DNA of 64,000 bases from an uncultured Paracoccaceae bacterium (lineage in GTDB: Bacteria > Pseudomonadota > Alphaproteobacteria > Rhodobacterales > Rhodobacteraceae). The stretch spans positions 159,408-223,407 of the forward strand of contig CANLNM010000006.1 of assembly GCA_947492475.1 (NCBI GenBank), read 5' to 3'. Positions 33,871 to 42,153 of this stretch are shown here, piece by piece. Under the pieces are notes generated by a model that saw nothing but the letters and a program-made list of their open reading frames with translations, was not told the origin of the DNA and did no database searches. Within the stretch, counting starts at the first letter, position 1; each line of letters opens with the position of its first letter. Made by a program: the position numbers and the translations under genes.

Positions 33871-34749
33871 ATGAGCACCCGTCCATTCCGGTCAGCACTC
33901 TATATCCCTGGGTCCAAACCGCGCGCGTTGGAAAAGGCCCGCAATTTGCCTGTCGACGCCATTCTATTTGATCTAGAAGACGCCGTCGCAATGGAAGAAA
34001 AGGCGCATGCGCGCCAAGTTCTGACCGATGAGCTGGAAGCCGGGGGATATGGCAACCGGGTCAAAATCGTGCGGATCAACGGGCTGGACAGCGCGTGGGG
34101 GCAAGAGGACGCCAAGGCCGTGAACAACATGGCGTGTGACGCGGTTCTGTTGCCCAAGGTGAACGGGCCAGAAGACGTTGAAGCGTTGGGCAAACTGGTA
34201 CCACATCTGCCGATCTGGTGCATGATTGAAACGCCGCTGGGCGTGATGAATGCCAATGCAATTGCCGCCCATTCACGGGTTGCGGGCTTTGTTTTGGGCA
34301 CAAACGATCTGGCCAAAGAGCTAAACACGCGGTTCCGCGCAGATCGTGAACCGCTGATCACGTCCCTGCAACTTAGCCTGCTGGCCGCGCGCGCCCATGG
34401 CGTGGTGGCATTGGACGGCGTTTATAATGCGTTCAAGGACAGCGAAGGCCTGAAAGTGGAATGTGATCAGGGCCGGGACATGGGGTTTGATGGCAAATCC
34501 CTGATCCACCCTGCTCAGGTTGATGTTGCCAATGCGGCCTTTGCCCCAACTGAGGCGGAAATTGATCTGGCCCGCCGCCAAATTGCTGCGTTTGAGGACG
34601 CAGAAGCCAACGGTCAGGGCGTCGCCGTTGTGGACGGAAAGATTGTTGAGAACTTGCACATTGCCACCGCCAAGGCCACCTTGGACAAAGCAGCGGCAAT
34701 CGAAGATATGGCCGCTGATCTTGAAGGAACAACTTCAGCGGGGGCATAA
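33871..34749 (+). CDS. mcl2: HpcH/HpaI-CitE family CoA-ester enzyme, probable (3S)-malyl-CoA thioesterase/lyase
   Basis: A 292-residue TIM-barrel CoA lyase family protein. It has FRSALYIPGSKPRALEKARNLPVDAILFDLEDAVA at the start, VLLPKVNGPEDVE, WCMIETPLGVMNA (Mg-binding Glu), VLGTNDLAKEL and MGFDGKSLIHPAQV. Length and location next to mch and sdh match the R. sphaeroides Mcl2 locus, where the enzyme is a (3S)-malyl-CoA thioesterase that completes an apparent malate synthase. Lyase versus thioesterase cannot be settled from sequence alone. The ATG has GAGGAAGA upstream and the stop overlaps nnrU by 1 nt. Confidence 0.85.
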   Translation: MSTRPFRSALYIPGSKPRALEKARNLPVDAILFDLEDAVAMEEKAHARQVLTDELEAGGYGNRVKIVRINGLDSAWGQEDAKAVNNMACDAVLLPKVNGPEDVEALGKLVPHLPIWCMIETPLGVMNANAIAAHSRVAGFVLGTNDLAKELNTRFRADREPLITSLQLSLLAARAHGVVALDGVYNAFKDSEGLKVECDQGRDMGFDGKSLIHPAQVDVANAAFAPTEAEIDLARRQIAAFEDAEANGQGVAVVDGKIVENLHIATAKATLDKAAAIEDMAADLEGTTSAGA

Positions 34750-35297
34750 TGGTCTTACTTATTCTAGGGGTCGCACTTTGGTGGGCGGCACATCTGTTTA
34801 AACGCGTCGCACCTGAACGGCGCGCGGCGATGGGCGAAAAAGGCGCAGCGCCGGTTGCAATCGCAATTGTGCTGGCCATCGTTTTGATGGTGATCGGCTA
34901 TCGCAGCTGGGCGTCGCCGCACGTTTGGTTTCCGCCGCTATGGCTGACCCATGTGAACAATACGCTGATGATCCTATCGGTGCTGTTGTTTGGCATGGCC
35001 AGCACATCTGGCCGACTGCGCGGTAAACTGCGTCATCCGATGTTGATGGGGTTTGGCACTTGGTGTCTGGCGCATTTGCTGGTGAACGGCGATCTGGCAT
35101 CGATCATTCTATGGGGTGGTCTGTGGGCCTGGGCCATAACAGAGGTCAAAGTGATCAACGCCAAGGAACCAAACTGGGACAGACCAGAGCCGGGAACAGC
35201 CAAAGGCGACGTAAAGCTGGTGGTCATTTCTTTGGTGGTATTTGGGGTCATCACAGCAATTCACGGATGGATCGGTCCATCCCCATTCCCGGTGTAA
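34749..35297 (+). CDS. NnrU family membrane protein
   Basis: A 182-residue protein with five or six hydrophobic segments, starting MVLLILGVALWWAAHLFKRVAPERR and containing HVNNTLMILSVLLFGMAST and MLMGFGTWCLAHLLVNGDLASIILWGGLWAWA. These are NnrU features. NnrU was linked to nitrite/nitric oxide metabolism in other alphaproteobacteria; it is also related to isoprenoid/steroid modifying membrane enzymes. No denitrification gene is nearby, so the role here is open. It overlaps the mcl2 stop by 1 nt. Confidence 0.82.
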   Translation: MVLLILGVALWWAAHLFKRVAPERRAAMGEKGAAPVAIAIVLAIVLMVIGYRSWASPHVWFPPLWLTHVNNTLMILSVLLFGMASTSGRLRGKLRHPMLMGFGTWCLAHLLVNGDLASIILWGGLWAWAITEVKVINAKEPNWDRPEPGTAKGDVKLVVISLVVFGVITAIHGWIGPSPFPV

Positions 35298-35300
35298 GAC

Positions 35301-35504
35301 ATGCAAATTTATCGCTTTTTAACATCAGACGACACATCAGAATTCTGCCACAAAGTATCCCTTGCCCTGTCCAAAGGCTGGGTGCTGCATGGCGATCCAC
35401 AATATGGGTTTGACCAGGCAAACGGCGTGATGCGCTGTGGTCAGGCCGTCACCAAAGAGATCGAGGGTGAGTATCACCCCGACATGAAGCTGGGACAGCA
35501 ATGA
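35301..35504 (+). CDS. DUF1737 domain protein
   Basis: A 67-residue soluble protein with the DUF1737 pattern (MQIYRFLTSDDTSEFCHKVSLALSKGWVLHGDPQYGFD). Function unknown; such proteins are found across Proteobacteria as stand-alone small domains. It starts 3 nt after nnrU and overlaps mch by 4 nt, so it belongs to the mcl2-nnrU-DUF1737-mch operon. Confidence 0.8.
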   Translation: MQIYRFLTSDDTSEFCHKVSLALSKGWVLHGDPQYGFDQANGVMRCGQAVTKEIEGEYHPDMKLGQQ

Positions 35505-36529
35505 CAAAGACAAATTCGGGCCGTTTTTTCGAAGATTACACACTTGGACAGGTTATTCAGCACGCGGTGCCCCGCACCGTGTCTGGGGGCGAACGTGCCT
35601 TGTATCATGCGCTGTATCCGGCGCGCCATGCGCTGCATTCGTCAGATACATTTGCGCAATCCTGTGGATTGCCGGCGTCTCCGATGGATGACCTGATCAC
35701 GTTTCACACGGTGTTTGGCAAAACGGTTCCGGATGTGTCGCTGAACGCGGTGGCCAATCTGGGATATGCAGAGGGCCGGTTTCTGGCGCCCGTCTATCCG
35801 GGCGACACGCTGACATCCCGATCCGAAGTGATTGGCATCAAACAGAATTCAAACGGTAAGTCGGGGGTCGTTTATGTGCGCACCACCGGCACCAACCAGC
35901 ACGGCACCGACGTGTTGTCCTATGTGCGCTGGGTGATGGTGCGCAAAGGCGACCTGAACGCGCCCGCGCCTGAAACGGTGATCCCTGATCTGGGCAAAGT
36001 GGTTGCCGTGGACGATCTGGTGATCCCGGAGGGGCTGAATTTTTCTGACTACGATTTCGCGCTTGCGGGGGAAACGCATCGTTGGGGGGACTATCAGGTC
36101 GGTGAAATCATTGACCATGTTGACGGCGTCACCATAGAAGAGGCCGAACATATGCTGGCCACTCGTTTGTGGCAAAACACGGCCAAGGTGCATTTTGATG
36201 CCACCAACCGAGAAGACGGCAAACGGCTGATCTATGGCGGTCATGTGATTTCCATGGCACGGGCATTGTCTTTCAACGGCTTGGCCAATGCGCAAATGAT
36301 CGTTGGCCTAAACGGCGGCGCCCATGCGAATCCCTGTTTTTCGGGTGATACGATCCGGGCCTGGACCGAAGTGCTGGACCGCGCGGACACGGATGCGCCC
36401 GGCGTGGGCGCCTTACGGCTCCGCTTGGTTGCGACCAAAGGCAAAGCAGGTCCATTGAAGGGCGAAGATGGGAAATATGCGCCAGATGTGTTGCTGGATC
36501 TGGATTATTGGGCGCTGATTCCCCAATAG
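35501..36529 (+). CDS. mch: Mesaconyl-CoA hydratase (beta-methylmalyl-CoA dehydratase), MaoC family
   Basis: A 342-residue double-hotdog (MaoC-like) enzyme of the ethylmalonyl-CoA pathway, hydrating mesaconyl-CoA to beta-methylmalyl-CoA. It begins GRFFEDYTLGQVIQHAVPRTVSGGERALYHALYPAR and has a second hotdog with GDYQVGEIIDHVDGVTIEEAEHM and IYGGHVISMARALSFNGL. Length and the sdh neighbourhood match the R. sphaeroides enzyme. Last gene of the operon starting with mcl2. Confidence 0.9.
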   Translation: MTKTNSGRFFEDYTLGQVIQHAVPRTVSGGERALYHALYPARHALHSSDTFAQSCGLPASPMDDLITFHTVFGKTVPDVSLNAVANLGYAEGRFLAPVYPGDTLTSRSEVIGIKQNSNGKSGVVYVRTTGTNQHGTDVLSYVRWVMVRKGDLNAPAPETVIPDLGKVVAVDDLVIPEGLNFSDYDFALAGETHRWGDYQVGEIIDHVDGVTIEEAEHMLATRLWQNTAKVHFDATNREDGKRLIYGGHVISMARALSFNGLANAQMIVGLNGGAHANPCFSGDTIRAWTEVLDRADTDAPGVGALRLRLVATKGKAGPLKGEDGKYAPDVLLDLDYWALIPQ

Positions 36530-36652
36530 GGTGCATTGCACGCCAATTCTGTCAGATTTAGAGGGGCTGGTCATGTATGTGCCAGCCTTTCGCATTTCTG
36601 GCGCAGACCAAGAAACGAAAGTTTGCCTCAAATTTGAGGCGTCACCTTGATT

Positions 36653-36683
36653 TGTGATCACAGAGTGTAATCCTGTGATCACA
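36653..36683. promoter_or_regulatory. Paired TGTGATCACA palindromes upstream of sdhC
   Basis: Two identical perfect 10-bp palindromes at 36653-36662 and 36674-36683, again 21 bp apart with an 11-bp spacer, exactly as upstream of sucC. They lie 118 bp before the sdhC start. Outer flanks TTTG and CAAT are partly conserved between the loci. Five exact copies of this motif were seen in the window, all intergenic. Confidence 0.75.
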
Positions 36684-36800
36684 ATATGGCGCTAACATCG
36701 CGACGCGCCAAAAAACCGCAGCTTTTCTGGCCCTGTTTACGTGACACACACGAAAAAATCCGTAGTAAGGGGGCAAGGGAACCTCAAAGGGATGTACCGA

Positions 36801-37184
36801 ATGGCCGATGTAAACCGGGGCGATCGCCCGCTTTCGCCTCATTTGCAGATTTACCGTCCGCAAATGACGTCTATCACTTCTATCTTCACGCGGATCACGG
36901 GCAATGCTGTGATACTGGCCGCGATGTTGATCGTCTGGTGGTTTGTGGCCGCCGCAACCGGGCCCGATGCCTTTGCGCGCGCCAATGGATTTATCACCAG
37001 CTGGTTCGGGGACCTGATTATGTTCCTGTCGATGGCGTCGATTTGGTATCATCTGTTTTTCGGCATCCGTCATTTGATCTTTGATGCGGGCCACGCGCTG
37101 GACGTGAAACAGGCCGAACATCTGGGTCAGATTTTCATCATCGCATCCGTGCTGATGACCATTTTCACCGCAATTGTCGTCTAA
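36801..37184 (+). CDS. sdhC: Succinate dehydrogenase cytochrome b556 subunit
   Basis: A 127-residue membrane anchor with three hydrophobic helices. RPLSPHLQIYRPQMTSITSIFTRITG marks the quinone/heme region, and WYHLFFGIRHLIFDAGH carries the heme-ligand His. The frame opens at 36741, but the ATG at 36801 gives the conserved MADVNRGDRPLSPHL start. No strong Shine-Dalgarno is visible. First gene of sdhCDA; promoter region includes the paired TGTGATCACA sites. Confidence 0.95.
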   Translation: MADVNRGDRPLSPHLQIYRPQMTSITSIFTRITGNAVILAAMLIVWWFVAAATGPDAFARANGFITSWFGDLIMFLSMASIWYHLFFGIRHLIFDAGHALDVKQAEHLGQIFIIASVLMTIFTAIVV

Positions 37185-37196
37185 GGAGAACAAAAC

Positions 37197-37568
37197 ATGC
37201 GTTATCTGACAGACCGCAAACGCGCCACGGGACTTGGCTCTGCTCGTTCGGGCACACATCACCACTGGTTGATGATGGTCACAGGGGCGGCCCTGGTTGG
37301 CTTGGTTGTCCTGTTCCTGTTCACGTTTGGATCGATCCTTGGATCATCCTACGAAGAGGTGCTGGCCTATTATCAACGTCCTATTCCCGCGATCATTGCG
37401 ATCCTGACATTGTTGGTTGGGTTCTTTCACTACAAAAACGGCGTTCAGACATTGATCGAAGATTACGTGCACGGGTTCGCCCGCAAAGCGCTGATCATTG
37501 GCATGACCTGTCTGAGCTACACTTTTGCCATCGCGGGTGTCTTTGCCATCGCGCGCATCGCCCTTTGA
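37197..37568 (+). CDS. sdhD: Succinate dehydrogenase hydrophobic anchor subunit
   Basis: A 123-residue anchor with three transmembrane helices (WLMMVTGAALVGLVVLFLF; PAIIAILTLLVGFFHYKNG; ALIIGMTCLSYTFAIAGVF). The family landmark FFHYKNGVQTLIEDYVHG contains the second heme-ligand region. AAGGAG precedes the ATG. It lies 12 nt after sdhC and 17 nt before sdhA. Confidence 0.94.
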   Translation: MRYLTDRKRATGLGSARSGTHHHWLMMVTGAALVGLVVLFLFTFGSILGSSYEEVLAYYQRPIPAIIAILTLLVGFFHYKNGVQTLIEDYVHGFARKALIIGMTCLSYTFAIAGVFAIARIAL

Positions 37569-37585
37569 GCCGGAGCTGACACGAT

Positions 37586-39394
37586 ATGACCGCTTCTTAC
37601 GAATATGAAACACACGAATATGATGTTGTTGTCGTTGGCGCCGGTGGTGCTGGTCTGCGCGCAACATTGGGCATGGCCGAACAAGGTCTGCGCACAGCCT
37701 GTATTTCCAAGGTTTTCCCAACCCGGTCGCATACTGTTGCGGCACAAGGCGGGATTGCCGCGTCGCTGTCCAATATGGGCCCCGACAATTGGCAATGGCA
37801 CATGTACGACACCGTCAAAGGGTCGGATTGGCTGGGTGATACGGACGCGATGGAATACCTCGCGCGCGAAGCCCCCAAAGCTGTTTATGAACTGGAACAT
37901 TACGGCGTTCCGTTCAGCCGCACCGAAGAAGGTAAAATCTATCAGCGCCCCTTTGGCGGCCACACCACCGAATTTGGCGAAGGCCCCCCCGTTCAGCGGA
38001 CTTGCGCCGCGGCGGACCGGACAGGTCACGCGATTTTGCACACGCTTTATGGCCAATCCCTGAAACAACAGGCTGAATTCTTTATTGAATATTTCGCCGT
38101 TGATCTGATCATGTCCGAAGATGGCGTGTGTCAGGGTGTTGTCTGCTGGAAGCTGGACGATGGCACCATGCATGTGTTCAGCGCCAAAATGGTTGTTCTG
38201 GCCACAGGCGGCTATGGTCGCGCCTATTTCAGCGCCACTTCTGCGCATACCTGCACCGGTGACGGTGGCGGCATGGTGGCCCGCGCTGGGCTGCCTTTGC
38301 AGGATATGGAATTTGTGCAATTCCACCCAACCGGCATCTATGGATCGGGTTGCCTGATCACCGAAGGTGCGCGCGGCGAAGGTGGCTACCTGACCAATTC
38401 CGAAGGCGAACGTTTCATGGAACGCTACGCGCCAACCTACAAAGATTTGGCACCGCGCGATTATGTTTCCCGGTCGATGACCATGGAAATCCGCGAAGGG
38501 CGCGGTGTGGGCAAAGATGGGGATCACATCCATCTGCACCTCAACCACTTGCCACCGGAAACGCTGGCCGAACGTCTGCCGGGTATTTCCGAAAGTGCGC
38601 GCATCTTTGCCGGTGTTGATCTGAACAAAGAGCCAATCCCTGTTCTGCCGACCGTGCATTACAATATGGGCGGCATTCCAACCAATTATTGGGGTGAGGT
38701 TCTGAACCCAACCGCCAAAGATCCAAGCGCGGTTCAGCCGGGTCTGATGGCCGTGGGCGAAGCAGGATGTGCCTCTGTGCATGGGGCCAACCGTCTGGGG
38801 TCTAACTCTTTGATCGATTTGGTTGTCTTTGGCCGTGCGGCAGCGATCCGTGCGGGCGAAATCGTGGATCGCTCCAAAGCGGTGCCAACGCCGAACCAAG
38901 CCAGCATTGACGCAGCCTTTGATCGGTTTGACGGATTGCGCAACGCATCCGGCAACGTGTCCACCGCTGAATTGCGGTTGGAAATGCAAAAAACCATGCA
39001 GTCCGACGCGGCTGTGTTCCGGACCGACAAAACGCTGAAAGAAGGCGTTGAGAAAATGACCGGGATCGCAGGCAAACTGGACGATCTGAAAGTGACCGAT
39101 AAATCGTTGGTCTGGAACTCAGATTTGATGGAAACGCTGGAATTGACCAACCTGATGCCAAACGCGTTGGCCACAATTCACGGTGCCGAGGCGCGTCAGG
39201 AATCCCGTGGGGCGCATGCGCATGAGGATTACCCAGAGCGCAACGACGATAAATGGCGGGTACACACAATCAGCCATGTGGATGGGAACAAAGTTGACCT
39301 GACCTATCGTCCGGTTGTCAAAGACCCACTGACCACCGAAGCCGAAGGTGGGATCAGTCTGAAAACCATCGCGCCCAAAGCGCGGACGTTCTAA
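37586..39394 (+). CDS. sdhA: Succinate dehydrogenase flavoprotein subunit
   Basis: A 602-residue flavoprotein that oxidises succinate to fumarate. It has the FAD site [24 protein letters not shown] attached at His49 in [11 protein letters not shown], catalytic segments [23 protein letters not shown] and [21 protein letters not shown], and the SdhA C-terminal half. Followed by a strong terminator (39418-39453) and an antisense glycosyltransferase gene, so sdhB is not in the same transcript as sdhCDA here. Confidence 0.97.
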   Translation: MTASYEYETHEYDVVVVGAGGAGLRATLGMAEQGLRTACISKVFPTRSHTVAAQGGIAASLSNMGPDNWQWHMYDTVKGSDWLGDTDAMEYLAREAPKAVYELEHYGVPFSRTEEGKIYQRPFGGHTTEFGEGPPVQRTCAAADRTGHAILHTLYGQSLKQQAEFFIEYFAVDLIMSEDGVCQGVVCWKLDDGTMHVFSAKMVVLATGGYGRAYFSATSAHTCTGDGGGMVARAGLPLQDMEFVQFHPTGIYGSGCLITEGARGEGGYLTNSEGERFMERYAPTYKDLAPRDYVSRSMTMEIREGRGVGKDGDHIHLHLNHLPPETLAERLPGISESARIFAGVDLNKEPIPVLPTVHYNMGGIPTNYWGEVLNPTAKDPSAVQPGLMAVGEAGCASVHGANRLGSNSLIDLVVFGRAAAIRAGEIVDRSKAVPTPNQASIDAAFDRFDGLRNASGNVSTAELRLEMQKTMQSDAAVFRTDKTLKEGVEKMTGIAGKLDDLKVTDKSLVWNSDLMETLELTNLMPNALATIHGAEARQESRGAHAHEDYPERNDDKWRVHTISHVDGNKVDLTYRPVVKDPLTTEAEGGISLKTIAPKARTF

Positions 39395-39417
39395 ACGTCA
39401 GTTTTATCACTGTTTTA

Positions 39418-39453
39418 ATGGGCCTCAGGGATGAACCTGCAGGCCCATTTTTT
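39418..39453 (+). terminator. Strong terminator of sdhCDA
   Basis: Stem ATGGGCCT/AGGCCCAT (39418-39425 and 39441-39448), extended by CAGG/CCTG with a bulge, then TTTTTT. It sits 23 nt after the sdhA stop and overlaps the last codon of the convergent glycosyltransferase gene. Confidence 0.85.
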
Positions 39454-40537
39454 GTTGCAGAAGTTTGATCGATCGATCTGCACTAAAGAGATCAATCGCG
39501 CGAATGCGGGCCGCATCACCATATGTGTTGGCACATTTCGGATCCGCAAGCGCGGCGTCAATTGCCGCAGCCATCCCATTCACGTCATGTTCGTCGGTCA
39601 GAAACCCACATTCTTTATCGATCACCGCCTCAGGAATGCCGCTGTGACGGGTGGAAATAACGCAATTTCCAGCGCACATCGCCTCTAGGATGGCCACTGG
39701 CAACCCTTCTGTATCGCCGGTGCTGGCCGTGACGGAATGCTGCAAAAACAACGATGCCTCTGCCATTAAGTCATGGACTTTGCTGTGGGATTGCGTGCCA
39801 TGAAATGTAATCTGATCCGCGATGCCTGCCTCTTGGGCGATGGTTTTACACCGATCCAGAAGTTTACCATCCCCGACAAAATCCAGATGAGCCTTGGGAT
39901 GTTTGCGCGCGACCTTTGCAAAGGCTGCGATGGTGATATGCGGGGCTTTCTTTTCGACAAATCGACCCACGGCCAACATTTTGCCGGGTTGCCTGGATGA
40001 AAGCGGTAAATCCTCGGGCACAACGCCACAAGGCGTCACGGTGATTTTTTCTTTGGGGCAGCCAATGCCAATCAGGTTATCTGCCAGAAATTGGGACGGG
40101 GTGAAAAAACCGTCAGCTTGGCGAAACAGGATGGCGTATTTCTTTAGGATTTTGGGGTCCTTGATAACCCGCGATGCGTCCCACCCCAAAAAATGAACGA
40201 AATATTTGCATCCCGCCATTTTCGCCGCAGGCAGCAATTTATACCCAAACGGGCCGAATTCGGACATCATATGTGTGACATTGTGATGTTTTAGAAAACG
40301 CGCAATTTGACGGTGACGCAAAAACGGGATTGCCGATGGCAAAGATCGAAAAGGCTGATCGCCATTTTCTACACCTGCAAATGTGTTTGCCGAATGCATC
40401 AATGGACCCGGAAGAGCCGCATCTGGCGCCTTGTCAAAGCTGATATAGACCGATTGATTTGGTGCAATTCGTTCTGCGTGCAGCCGGATAAATGTTTCCG
40501 ATGCTTGGCCGAAACTACGGGCTGCCAATGCGAACAT
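39425..40537 (-). CDS. Glycosyltransferase family 4 protein
   Basis: A 370-residue GT-B glycosyltransferase. C-terminal features are GKMLAVGRFVEKKAPHITIAAFAKV, LDFVGDGKLLDRC, VTFHG-like ITFHGTQSHSKV and the E-x7-E motif EGLPVAILEAM with HSGIPEAV, typical of GT4 enzymes that use nucleotide sugars. The acceptor is unknown. It lies antisense between sdhA and the sdhB-side genes, where R. sphaeroides has only small genes, so it is probably inserted. I chose the ATG at 40537; no strong Shine-Dalgarno was noted. Confidence 0.88.
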   Translation of the reverse strand: MFALAARSFGQASETFIRLHAERIAPNQSVYISFDKAPDAALPGPLMHSANTFAGVENGDQPFRSLPSAIPFLRHRQIARFLKHHNVTHMMSEFGPFGYKLLPAAKMAGCKYFVHFLGWDASRVIKDPKILKKYAILFRQADGFFTPSQFLADNLIGIGCPKEKITVTPCGVVPEDLPLSSRQPGKMLAVGRFVEKKAPHITIAAFAKVARKHPKAHLDFVGDGKLLDRCKTIAQEAGIADQITFHGTQSHSKVHDLMAEASLFLQHSVTASTGDTEGLPVAILEAMCAGNCVISTRHSGIPEAVIDKECGFLTDEHDVNGMAAAIDAALADPKCANTYGDAARIRAIDLFSADRSIKLLQQKMGLQVHP

Positions 40538-40791
40538 CTCTTGGATTTCCTGATTTGCGAACTATCGCGTCATATTGGGCCAAGCCTATGGAAACGTAAA
40601 GCTAACCATCGTAGCTGGTCGCAATATGGCCTGTTGGACAATATTGGGTTGTTCTGAAATGTGTCGATTTTCTGTGAGAGCAATCAAAGTTTTTTGGATT
40701 ATTGATCCGGTTTCATTCCGTTTGAACGTGTTCATTGCTAAAATGATCAGATACATTTGCCCGATCAGAATTGATCAGATTTGAGGTCTCT

Positions 40792-41106
40792 ATGTTACGT
40801 TTTTCCATTGCCGCACCGTTTATCCTTGCGTTGGCCGGATGCAATTTGACCGTTCCGGGTGGCGCGCCCGCAGCTGAGGCGGCAGCGCGGGCTGTTGTTG
40901 GGCCTATTCTGGCGGAAAAGGTGCCCGGGCGTGGTGGTCAGGTCATGACAGATTGTGTCGTCGAAAATGCGTCGACATCTGAGTTGGTTCAATTGGGCGC
41001 TGCGGCGATCGGGGCACCTTCTGCGGATGTTGTTTTGTTGGTTGCCGACATTCTGAGCCGTCCAAATGCCCAAAGTTGCGTAGCTGAACGGCTGATCACA
41101 GGCTGA
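40792..41106 (+). CDS. Small lipoprotein encoded before sdhB
   Basis: A 104-residue lipoprotein: MLRFSIAAPFILALAGCNL with lipobox LAGC (Cys17). The mature part is Ala-rich with one further pair of cysteines (TDCVV and QSCVAERL) that could form a disulfide. The frame is open 21 nt earlier, but the ATG at 40792 has GAGG 5 nt upstream and a proper signal peptide. Small proteins at this position beside sdhB are seen in related bacteria. Function unknown. Confidence 0.72.
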   Translation: MLRFSIAAPFILALAGCNLTVPGGAPAAEAAARAVVGPILAEKVPGRGGQVMTDCVVENASTSELVQLGAAAIGAPSADVVLLVADILSRPNAQSCVAERLITG

Positions 41107-41116
41107 TGTGATCACA
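41107..41116. promoter_or_regulatory. Single TGTGATCACA palindrome upstream of sdhB
   Basis: Same exact 10-bp palindrome as at sucC and sdhC, directly after the lipoprotein stop and 147 bp before sdhB. A related sequence, GCTGATCACA, lies at 41091-41100, 16 bp upstream and inside the coding end, so the pair is not at the 21-bp period. It suggests sdhB kept or gained its own control site after separation from sdhCDA. Confidence 0.6.
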
Positions 41117-41151
41117 AAACAGAAAAGATAGCGATAAACTGCGCTGAGGGG

Positions 41152-41180
41152 CCGCATTCAAATTGGAATTTTGAATGCGG
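41152..41180. other. 11-bp inverted repeat in the sdhB leader
   Basis: CCGCATTCAAA (41152-41162) pairs perfectly with TTTGAATGCGG (41170-41180) around a 7-nt loop. No U-tract follows, so it is not an obvious terminator. It lies 82 bp before the sdhB ATG and could be an operator or a leader RNA hairpin. Confidence 0.55.
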
Positions 41181-41262
41181 TAAGGTATGAGAAAGCAACA
41201 TGTGGTTTCATCGCCACGCAAGGATTTATTGTGGGCGCGCGCCCCAAGTGAGGAGCCAAAAC

Positions 41263-42042
41263 ATGGTCCAGCTGACACTTCCCAAAAACAGCCGCATGAC
41301 CGTTGGCAAAACCTGGCCGAAACCTGCCGGTGCCACGAATGTTCGCAAAGTTGAGATTTATCGTTGGAACCCTGACGACGGCAAAAATCCGAGCTTGGAC
41401 ACCTATTTTGTCGATCTGGATGAATGCGGTCCGATGATTTTGGACGTTCTTATCAAGATTAAGAACGAAATTGATCCGACGCTGACATTCCGCCGGTCCT
41501 GCCGCGAAGGGATTTGCGGGTCTTGTGCGATGAACGTTGATGGAATCAACACGCTGGCCTGTATCTATGGCATTGACGAAGTCAAAGGTGACATCAAAAT
41601 TTACCCATTGCCGCACATGCCTGTGGTAAAGGATTTGATCCCCGATTTGACCCATTTCTATGCACAACACGCCTCGATCATGCCGTGGCTGGAAACCAAA
41701 ACCAACCGCCCCGCCAAAGAGTGGAAGCAAAGCATCGAAGACCGCAAAAAACTGGACGGTCTTTATGAATGTGTGATGTGCGCGTCCTGTTCGACGTCTT
41801 GCCCATCCTATTGGTGGAATGGCGATCGGTATCTGGGGCCAGCTGCGTTGTTGCACGCCTATCGCTGGATCATCGATTCACGGGACGAAGCGACAGGCGA
41901 ACGTCTGGACGAACTAGAAGATCCGTTCAAATTGTACCGCTGTCACACGATCATGAACTGCGCCAAAACCTGCCCCAAAGGGTTGAACCCCGCCAAGGCC
42001 ATCGCGCATATCAAAAAGTTGATGATCGAACGTCAGGTCTGA
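41263..42042 (+). CDS. sdhB: Succinate dehydrogenase iron-sulfur subunit
   Basis: A 259-residue iron-sulfur subunit. The 2Fe-2S cluster ligands are in [13 protein letters not shown] (Cys80, 85, 88) plus Cys100. The 4Fe-4S and 3Fe-4S centres are in [13 protein letters not shown] (Cys170-180) and [17 protein letters not shown]. The frame opens further upstream, but the ATG at 41263 has AGGAG with a 7-nt spacer. Terminator at 42071. Separated from sdhA by 1.87 kb. Confidence 0.97.
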   Translation: MVQLTLPKNSRMTVGKTWPKPAGATNVRKVEIYRWNPDDGKNPSLDTYFVDLDECGPMILDVLIKIKNEIDPTLTFRRSCREGICGSCAMNVDGINTLACIYGIDEVKGDIKIYPLPHMPVVKDLIPDLTHFYAQHASIMPWLETKTNRPAKEWKQSIEDRKKLDGLYECVMCASCSTSCPSYWWNGDRYLGPAALLHAYRWIIDSRDEATGERLDELEDPFKLYRCHTIMNCAKTCPKGLNPAKAIAHIKKLMIERQV

Positions 42043-42070
42043 CAAACTGCACAAATACTGATGAAATGGA

Positions 42071-42096
42071 CCCTCGCAACCTGCGGGGGTTTTTTT
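42071..42096 (+). terminator. Terminator of sdhB
   Basis: Stem CCCTCGC/GCGGGGG (one G-U) with a 5-nt loop, followed by seven T. It lies 28 nt after the sdhB stop. Confidence 0.85.
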
Positions 42097-42153
42097 ATAT
42101 TCAGCCGGGACCGGACATTACCGGTTTAAGTGTCACAATTTGAGTGAGGTCCC

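Noticed and set aside
37517..38989. 490-codon minus-strand frame opposite sdhA
   Set aside because: Antisense to a highly conserved gene; the translation has no recognisable motif and unusual composition.
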